Shown here piece after piece: positions 56,594 to 64,000 of a stretch of 64,000 nt of DNA; the stretch's first letter is position 1, and every line of letters begins with the position of its first letter. Under the pieces are notes generated by a model. The model was not told the DNA's origin. It searched no databases and saw nothing but the letters and a program-made list of their open reading frames with translations. The DNA is taken from assembly GCA_963678675.1 (NCBI GenBank), contig OY783193.1, positions 22,189,309 to 22,253,308 on the forward strand, read 5' to 3'. The stretch is from Xiphydria camelus. Its lineage: Eukaryota > Arthropoda > Insecta > Hymenoptera > Xiphydriidae. Both the position numbers and the translations under genes were made by a program.

Positions 56594-56800
56594 ATGGTTC
56601 GACCGAAGGAATGTTGTAATCCTTTGAAAAGGAAAGGTCATAATTGTGTTCGTCATAAGTTGTTCCTCGCGCGTTACTGCCAAGTGGAATAAAAAATTCG
56701 AAGAATACATTGATCGATATATTTGTCAAATATGTCGTAAGGACATGTATAATGATGTTAAAATTGCTTCAAATGTAGAAAATGAAGACCCAAGCACCCA
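56594..56800 (+). pseudogene. CCNP-type N-terminal zinc-region fragment, left arm
   Basis: ATG 56,594 reads MVRPKECCNPLKRKGHNCVRH and stops at 56,690-56,692. The next frame continues AKWNKKFEEYIDRYICQICRKDM, so a frameshift or unrecognised intron lies between. The order CCNP, H, then CxxCRK resembles the N-terminal zinc-like region of uncharacterised insect and cnidarian transposon proteins. Mirror copy, with the same break, on the minus strand from 57,813. Confidence 0.4.
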
Positions 56801-57003
56801 AGACCCAAGATAGTTAATACCCATAATTAATTGCTATACTGTAATACCTTCCAGGGAACGAATTGAATTTTTAACTGAATGTAAATATTGGATTTGAACA
56901 GTGAACAGTTATAATTACTTGGAAGTTTATTCGTGGTTCACTATTAAAGAAGGTGTTATAGTATAGCAATTAATTATACAATAAAATATAAAAATAACAC
57001 AGG

Positions 57004-57595
57004 TTTACAACAAAAAAAAAGTCCGGACTATTTGACCGGACCATGGTATTCCGAGGTATTTTTGCGTCCTGAATCCGATCCCGAGGTCATCTGAGCCCCA
57101 TCACGTCAGAAAAACGAGATTTCGAAATAAATAAATAAGGAAATGGGACTGCCCTGAACAGCACCCAGAGCATGACTCCAAGGTTCTAAGGCCATTACGG
57201 TCAGTGCTGGGTCCACTGTCACAGTGAACGGATCGCCGGAATTGGATGCCTTGACAGGGAGATCGTAATCCGCGAGATACAACGATCATGGCAACATTTT
57301 ATCCACTGGGGTGGTTCTGTGATAGTCCCGGTCGAGATTTAGGACTCCATTCCAATGTTTGGAAGGTATTCAAGACCTAAACAGCTACCCTCCAACTCAA
57401 CAGGTCGCTTGAGAAATTGTCCCGGATCCAGTTCCAAAAAATGGTCATTTTAACCTCTAAATGACCTTGAAATCTCATTTTTCTGACGTGATGGGGCTCA
57501 GATGACCTCGGGATCGGATTCAGGACGCAAAAATACCTCGGAATACCATGGTCCGGTCAAATAGTCCGGACTTTTTTTTTTGTAAACCTGTGTAA
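57004..57595. mobile_element. foldback nested in the 2.56-kb palindrome
   Basis: Arms of about 115 bp: GTCCGGACTATTTGACCGGA / TCCGGTCAAATAGTCCGGAC, through GGTCATCTGAGCCCCATCAC. The centre is unassigned. Confidence 0.8.
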
Positions 57596-57609
57596 TTAGT
57601 AAACACTTC

Positions 57610-57813
57610 GTACTTGGGTCTTCATTTTCTACATTTGAAGCAATTTTAACATCATTATACATGTCTTTACGACATATCTGACAAATATATCGATCAATGT
57701 ATTCTTCGAATTTTTTATTCCACTTGGCGGTAACGCGCGAGGAACAACTTATGACGAACACAATTATGACCTTTCTTTTTCAAAGGATTACAACATTCCT
57801 TCGGTCGAACCAT
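57610..57813 (-). pseudogene. CCNP-type fragment, right arm
   Basis: Mirror of 56,594-56,800: starts at ATG 57,813, same early stop, same continuation in the next frame (KWNKKFEEYIDRYICQICRK). Shared lesions imply the palindrome arms were copied after the gene broke. Confidence 0.4.
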
Positions 57814-58499
57814 TTTCACTTAATGATATTGAAACACCGAATAGTTTTTACGCAAGTATACCGCACGAGCACCATCAGCAAACTGACAAGAAAACTGTGT
57901 ATGTTTGCCAAACTCGGAAAATCATGTTCATGCAAGTTCAAACGGTTTTTGCTCAAGTTTGCGCGGCCATCAAGATGCCGCGGACGCCAGTAGCGGAGCG
58001 CGCCGCGCGATCTACGAGCGCACCGCGTAACAAACAATTTCGTATCTCCGGAATGGAGAAAAAGTACAAAGTTCTCTTTGCAGATTATAAAAGGCCAACG
58101 TTTGCCGCATGAATTTATGTAAGTTCCATTTTTTTATAGCGTGAAGAACGCATGAAAAATTGCAATTGTTTTAAAAAAATTAATGCAAAATTCATTTTTT
58201 AAAACAATTTCACCTCAAGCAAATATTTATTCGATAGTGTAAACATTGCTTTATCAGTGTGCAAAATTTTAAGTAATTGTCTAAAGTAGTTTAAGAGAAA
58301 ACGATTTTTCATTTTAATCGCGCTTCAAAGTTTGATTGTTAATAACATTAACAAATAACGGAATTTTCACGAAATATTAATACGGTAACGTAAGTGCCAT
58401 ACTCCCTTCGTAATAGAGTTATTATTTTCGAAATCCGCGATTTAGTGGAAATTTCGAGTCCGACTTGACATGGCTTGACTCATAGTAGGGGAGCCCACG

Positions 58500-58945
58500 A
58501 TGCTAAATGGGGATTTACTCGAGCGTCTTGGGGACATAGTGGATTTTGAAGATAAGTGGTAGAAAAAAAAGGTTATATGATGTATACCCTTTCAGCGGTG
58601 GGGGAAGCGTCTACAGGTTTTCAAAAATGTAAAAAAAAAATAGTCACATGTGGAAATACTCGAGCGCATCAGATATTAATAGTATATATGCCCCATGTGT
58701 CTATGATAACGAAGGTATGTTAATCTGCCGGTTTGCATGGTGGGAGTGGCCGTATGGAAGGGTAGAAAAAAAGGGGGGGAAAAGTTATTCGAGCGCGTCA
58801 GATATTCAGAGGGGATATTAAGTGAACCCAAAAGAAGCTCCCATTCAAAAGACTGACGATTCGGACGTGACGCAAGCTCTTGGCGACTTTTTGAATATGC
58901 AAAAAAAAATCGCCATTTTGAAATACTCGAGCGCGTCAGATTATC
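58500..58945. repeat. diverged tandem array, about 136-bp spacing
   Basis: Core (T/A)ACTCGAGCGCGTCAGAT and variants at about 58,513, 58,655, 58,787 and 58,923. The flanks are poorly conserved apart from A-runs before each core. No coding sequence recognised. Confidence 0.65.
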
Positions 58946-60599
58946 ATACAGGCGGTTCAGCTTGATGTCCTAAATATGCTGACCCATAAACTGACGATTA
59001 TTCGGAGGGATTCTCGTAACCTGACGATTTGAAAAAGGGAATTTGACAACTAAGGGGGGTAAAAGTGTGATAGATGCCCCGGTCTCTATTTAACTTTAAA
59101 CGCGATTATCTCGAAATGCAGTAGAGATATGCAAAAAATGTAAAGTAGTTTTTTTATAGTAAAAATATAGAAGAATATTTTTAGTTTAAACTTTTCTTCG
59201 ATATCTGCAACCAATTTCGAGATAATCGATTTTGAACTCGCTCTTCAATCGAGTTGTCTATCCCATTTTTACCCTACTAGTACGGTGTCAACTACTCGTA
59301 CATATTTACCTTATATATTTATATAAAAGTAGTTACATAAAATGAAAATGTTACGACGATATTACACATACTCTGTAGTTGAATCAATTTAGATTTCGTA
59401 CAAGAAGTTGGGCTTCAGGGCATGAAAATTACACCAATCGACAGCTGGAGGTCCCAATATTAACATATCAAAATGAATTCTCTGTCAAAAAATTCTCGGG
59501 AAAATTTATAATTAATTAAAAACTCTCGAAGTTTTAGCCACTTTAATCATTCATTTCTCCTATATTATTTACTCGATCAAAAAAATGAAGCTACGAATTT
59601 GTAGCGGGGAAAATTTACTATAAAATTGATGCGAGAACCTACATGACAAAATGCACGGTTAATTTATAATAATTTTTTGAAAGTCTCGGTGTACGAAAGT
59701 ACAATAAGCTGCGCATGGCGCGTATTACGTGGTCGCCATGAGAACAGTTGATTGGTTGGCGAAACATGCTCAGAAATTACTTCAACAAATTATTATAAAT
59801 TGTTACAGTGCGTTCGGATTACGCAGCGCCCCACACGTTCCTGGGACGTGTTAACGAACCAAGTCGCTTTTCTGCGTTCGCGAGTGCGCGATAAATTGTA
59901 TGCAACGCCGGAACACATGTACGATATGGACGCTGTTCTGCAAAACAGTGTCAACCCGCAAAAATAAAGTTACTTAAAATGTTGTTTAAAAATGTTCAAC
60001 CAACTCTACACAAGGCAATTCCGTTAAAACCTCAATTTTTTAATTTTTGTGGGTTGACACTGTTTTGCATAACAGCATCCATATATACACAGCAGGACGA
60101 GGGGAAAAACGAACGGACGGTGATTCCCGCTCGCGAAGGATTTTGCGATCGCTAAATTTGTACGACGTAGTTTAGGTACCGTAAAATGAGGCTACTTAAA
60201 AATAGCGGGGTGACTTGAAAATTTTGCCACAGTGCCCCTGGCAAGTGCCTGGCAAGTGGATTATTCTTTTTCTTGTACTTACTTGTACATGCAAATACAT
60301 GAAAACAACAGCGATTCTTAGCAAATTTTTGAAGTGAAACTTTTACGCTGAGGGTACTAAAATCGCGCGCCCGACACGAGGTCCGTAACGAAACCCACAC
60401 ACTCCAGCGCTTCCGACCGTGACTCACTCATACAGCGCTCTCGACCCTGCCCCAATACACCGCTCTCAACTCTGCCCTATTCCACCGCTATTGACCCTGC
60501 CCCATTCCACCGCTTTCTACCGTACGTAGACTATCGCCTTTGCCAGGCAAGCCACATGTGTCGATTTTGCGAGGCTAGAGCGCCAGGCCGCCGTGCGAC
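58946..60599. other. unassigned stretch with an inverted repeat
   Basis: CGATTATCTCGAAAT / ATTTCGAGATAATCG pair at 59,102-59,226. A second inverted repeat spans about 59,918-60,090 (GTTCTGCAAAACAGTGTCAA / TTGACACTGTTTTGCATAAC). A 71-codon frame at 59,752-59,967 has no recognised motif. Confidence 0.45.
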
Positions 60600-61100
60600 T
60601 ATCATTCACGCGGCGAGGCTCACTATTATCGCAACCTCAGTAAAACGCACTAATCTAGATATCATCTGTACATCGGTCGTAACAACGAGGCAGGCGGTAT
60701 GTTTTGGCGAATCGGGGTTACGAATGCGTTCGCAGTCCCACACATTTCCCTCAAAACTACCTCTCAGTGTATCTAATTGTAAACCACGGCTACATCACAG
60801 AATTATTATATCTCTTTGAATCCAATATAATCACCAGTAATATTGTGAGTGCAGTGTTAAATCATTTCAGCTAACCGATACGGTTTAAATCCACCACTCT
60901 ACGTTTTCGGTCACTATTCGTGTCACGCAGTAGTGCCTTCGGAATTTACGACCTCGAGGAGATCTACTCTTAATCGCATGTTAGGGCCGCCACGCACACG
61001 CATGCAAGTTGGTCGTTTTGCTTGTACAGTTTTAAGTCGTAATGCAAGACGGAGTGTGCGTGGTATTAAGTCGTCCATCTTATTCGTTACGTACCGTCAA
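60600..61100. repeat. LTR-like remnant
   Basis: GTGAGTGCAGTGTTAAATCA, CGGTTTAAATCCA and GGAATTTACGACCTCGAGGAGATCTA match the stretch before the Gypsy RT fragment at 45,235-45,400. The start (TCGCAACCT-AGTAA-GC-CTAATCTAGAT) also matches 18,272-18,306 in element D. Confidence 0.45.
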
Positions 61101-61880
61101 TTGCTTGGCATGAACGAAATCAACTGAGGTTTGATTTTTCGTGCGTGTTCCGTCTTGCTTGCGACGAAGACGGTGAGTCTGGGCGTGCGGTAGATTTGCA
61201 TGAAGTCTTATACATAGTCCAAAATGTCTAATTTACAATTATTGTCGCGTGAATTTTCTTTTAATACGTGGTGTTATAATTTTAAGTAATTCATTGCAGG
61301 TTTCTTGACCCATGCGTAAATAATTAAATCAGTCTTGAGGTTCTAGCTTAAGTTCTTTTAACAAATTAATATGTGTGAACTCCTTTCTCAATAGCAACCA
61401 TTTCTTTGACCATTTCTTCTTGATCTTCTGCTTTCTCCTCTTTTAATATTTAACATCAATAGAACAAATAAATAATGTTTCGTTATGTATGTTACAGAAG
61501 GGGATTATTATTGTTAACTCATTTCCTATATAACTTTGCAAAAATATATTTCAGTTTTTTTAAAACTAATCTAAAGTATTGAAAACGTCATGTCTTCTGG
61601 CTGTCACCACTGAAGCCACATAAAATGTTATAATGATAAAAAGCCATATTTATGAAAAGGTAGCCCAAGTTTTATTTCATTTATTTAGTATTGTTATTGT
61701 GTTTTGCATTTTTCATAAATAAAATTAAGAAAACGTCATTCCTCTCGTCATTCCTCTGAATGCATTTTTTAAAGAAAGAAAGAGTCGCAAGCGAAGAACC
61801 CCTCGACCGCGTGCTCAAATTTCAGGAGCCTCGCAGAAGGGTACGGAAACCCTCTGCCCGAGGCGAAATTTCTATATTCA
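61101..61880. other. AT-rich unassigned stretch
   Basis: No gene. The last 80 bases hold a short LTR-like match to 40,569-40,650. Confidence 0.4.
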
Positions 61881-61884
61881 TTTT

Positions 61885-62310
61885 GACACTGAACACCCTG
61901 CTATGACCCTTACTTCACCCTGAACACACTGTTTCGACGCTGCTTTCACCCTGCTACTACCGAAAATGGAATTACGTAGGGTCAGCAGTGTCCAAGTCAG
62001 TGTCATTTTCACATGGACATGAACACTACTTTGACACTGAAGACACTGCTATGCCCCTCTGTAACCCTTACTTCACCCTGAACACACTGTTTCGGCGCTG
62101 CTTTCACCCTGACTACGCTACATTCTTTCATTCTAACCAATAGAAGGGTCGTCAGTGTCGAATAAGGTTCAACCGGAAATTTTATTTTCATACTCATTTA
62201 GACCCTGAACACACTGCTCTTACCCAAGTCGAAGATTTTATATTCATTTTGACACTGAACACACTGCTATGCCTCTCTATGATTTTTACTTCACGCTGAA
62301 CACACGCCAG
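61885..62310. repeat. minisatellite, ACCCTGAACACACTG type
   Basis: Irregular units such as TTCACCCTGAACACACTG and TTGACACTGAACACACTGCT. A 90-bp segment from CTGCTACTACCGAAAATGGA (about 61,950) recurs at 63,914-64,000, where the window ends. Confidence 0.75.
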
Positions 62311-62321
62311 AGCTCCTTTAC

Positions 62322-62581
62322 TGCATAGAAGCAAAAGGTATTGAAATTCAAAATTATGAATAAAAAACTTATATTTCAAGAACTTAGGATAATTGTCAGT
62401 TTTTCGGACTTAGAAAATTTATTATTTTCAAGTCCCTGCATGCAGGAGACCGACATTTTTCTGTCTCGTTCGTCATGTTGAAAATATTCTAAGTCCGAAA
62501 CTCTAACAATTTCTCTAAGTTCTTGAAATATAAGTTTTTTACTCGTAATTTTGAATTTCAATACCTTTTACTTCTATGCAG
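62322..62581. mobile_element. foldback MITE, about 260 bp, inside the minisatellite
   Basis: Ends CTGCATAGAAG-AAAAGGTATTGAAATTC / GAATTTCAATACCTTTTACTTCTATGCAG. Arms of about 115 bp through TATATTTCAAGAACTTA. Noncoding. Confidence 0.85.
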
Positions 62582-62958
62582 CATATATTAAAAAGCACAT
62601 ATTATAGTAAATCAAAGACAATCAATTAATGTAGGATGATTTGCGTCTATGCAAGAATATTTATCAAAAGATATAATAACAAATTTGGAAAAATGTTGAC
62701 AAAAGAATTCTTATTTTAAGACTTGGTTAGCGGTAGTGGAAGCATGCGGTTGACGTGTGAGAGGGAGTGAGTGAAAAGCGAAGAAATAAGTGAATATAGG
62801 TATAGGGAAGCCGAAAAATGAGGCAAGCGTGAAGGAAAGATAGATAGGCACCTGATAAGATAATAGATAAGTGCGGGAAGAGGAAGAAAGGCAGAAATTA
62901 CGGAAAAGGAAAGCGGGGGAAAGATAGAGGTTAGGGCAAGTTTAGGAGGTTAGATCAG

Positions 62959-63264
62959 ATGGTCAAGCGGGGAGGAGGTAAGGTAGGAAGTATTCAGCGA
63001 AGAGAAACGATGGTCGATAAGGAGGATCGCGGGCGAGTGAAACCGGGAAGAAAAGAGGAAGCGGGAAAATCAAAAGTAGGACGGCCATCGAACGCGGAGA
63101 GGCATCTAATAAAAAGAACGTCCCGACCTGGAGTAAATCCGAAATTATTCAAAGGATTGCTTGGTAAGTAAATCAATTTTAAAGCTTTAATCACTTACAT
63201 GCAGTAATATGATTGCGAATTAAAATGATGTATTCTAGAAACGTTGCTGCAGCAGTTCCAGTAG
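62959..63264 (+). CDS. candidate two-exon small basic protein
   Basis: Exon 62,959-63,163 (first ATG after an in-frame TAG) ends at a perfect donor GTAAGT. A 75-nt intron ends at TATTCTAG (63,238). Exon 2 is short and stops at TAG 63,262-63,264. Joined length 75 residues, highly basic (KEEAGKSKVGRPSNAERHL) with a GRP core reminiscent of AT-hooks, and a C-terminal ...KLFKGLLETLLQQFQ. The upstream 200 bases are purine-rich. GRPSxAERxR wording also occurs in ORFs of insect LINE elements, so this could be a retroelement fragment rather than a host gene. Confidence 0.35.
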
Positions 63265-63785
63265 TTGCTACATCAACAACAACCGGAAATAGTTCTAAAA
63301 ATGTTAGTCAAGTGAAAATCAATGTTGTATATTGCAGATTTTTTTATTTTATGATATTGAATTATATTATTACTATATAACTATAAGTATTATGAATATA
63401 TATTACAAATACTATAAATATGACGTTATTACTATATAATTATAAATAATATGAATATGTATTATAAATACTATAAATATCATATTGCAATTATATAACT
63501 ATACATATTATGTGAATATATATTTATAATATAATTAACTTTTAAATGATATTCATCATGTTGTAAACTTCTGTATTAAAAATGTATGCAGTCGATAGAC
63601 TCTGCAAAAAGTATAGAACTACTTCATAGATCTGTTAAATAATGTTTAAAAAATTCGGTAACCAAATTATTTTTATTTGTATCACAAGGAAGAAATTATC
63701 AAGGCACTGCAACAATTTGAAGTAGCAAAATTCTAGTCCTATACTTTCTGTGGAGTTTACATAGATCGCATACATATTTAAGAAA
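63265..63785. other. AT-rich low-complexity stretch
   Basis: Near-repeats of TATTACTATATAACTATAAGTATTATGAATATATATTA about every 60-65 bp (63,365-63,530). Nothing coding. Confidence 0.6.
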
Positions 63786-63794
63786 ACCCTATTT

Positions 63795-64000
63795 CCAACC
63801 TGAATACCCTGAATTTCAGCTACCTGCTAACCACGCTGAAGACCCTGAATAGCAGGGTCACCAGTGTCAAAATGAGTATAGAAAGTTTGCGTTCAAAGAC
63901 ACTGACTTGACCCTGCTACTACCGAAAATGGAATTATGTAGGGTCAGCAGTGTCAAAGTCAGTGTCATTTTCACATGGACATGAACACTACTTTGACACT
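63795..64000. repeat. minisatellite, continuing past the window
   Basis: ACCCTGAATACC / AAGACCCTGAATAGCAGGGTC units, and the 90-bp segment shared with 61,950-62,035. Confidence 0.75.

Larger units (their letters stand above)
55925..58482. mobile_element. 2.56-kb palindromic element, TAG-flanked
   Basis: Ends TGAGTCAAGCCATGTCAAGT / CTTGACATGGCTTGACTCA with TAG on both sides (55,922-55,924; 58,483-58,485). Arms of about 880 bp encode mirrored copies of a short cysteine-bearing reading frame. A second foldback (57,004-57,595) sits in the centre. Confidence 0.85.

Noticed and set aside
56295..56710. Minus-strand frames of 62-98 codons in the 2.56-kb palindrome
   Set aside because: Shadows of the CCNP frame and arm sequence; present as mirror images in the other arm.

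Overview
The window is a piece of an insect-type nuclear genome, most likely hymenopteran. That lineage is an inference from the transposon families and short GT-AG introns, not a demonstrated match. It is almost entirely transposable elements inserted into one another. No rRNA, tRNA gene, CRISPR or bacterial-type operon is visible. The only sequence that looks like a host gene is a pair of 3' exons resembling the mitochondrial fission regulator (MTFR1/MTFR2) family at 22,357-22,799. One of these exons is also present as an inverted copy at 68-231. A small two-exon reading frame at 62,959-63,264 is a second candidate. One 200-base run of N (24,282-24,481) breaks a GA microsatellite.

Layout. 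1-4,600: MTFR-like exon copy, a HARBI1-like first exon, CCACT minisatellites, palindromic MITEs and a 0.6-kb foldback. 4,606-21,314: nested insertions. An element (F) with long inverted arms carries a broken gene of a cysteine-rich, FEN1/PIN-like family. A minus-strand BEL/Pao retrotransposon (6,337-21,055, 5-bp duplication CTATG) is inserted in F. A MITE that itself contains another copy of the same MITE interrupts the BEL gag. The right-hand BEL LTR is split by a 'TAGGCGG' element (D) holding a gag-protease-only LTR retrotransposon with two 902-bp LTRs, and by a second long-TIR element (E) carrying another member of the FEN1-like gene family. 22,141-24,650: THAP remnant, MTFR-like exons and the microsatellite. 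25,900-38,800: foldbacks and fragments of an IS630/Tc1/mariner transposase, plus a small LTR element (TRIM). 39,614-45,088: a piggyBac-like element bounded by TTAA and filled with other repeats. 46,062-54,160: an 8.1-kb palindrome with two head-to-head mariner-type transposase genes. 55,925-58,482: a 2.6-kb palindrome with a CCNP-type gene fragment. The rest is tandem repeats, LTR remnants and unassigned AT-rich DNA.

How the parts relate. Target-site duplications and arm continuity give a relative order of insertion for several elements. The 'CCGTATG' MITEs share termini, subterminal sequence and an ATG|GT splice-donor motif with the 8.1-kb palindrome, so they look like its internally deleted derivatives. 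Elements E and F are different long-TIR elements that carry the same uncharacterised gene family, which suggests that gene is part of a mobile element. Statements of family membership rest on motifs read by eye; no database search or alignment was run.
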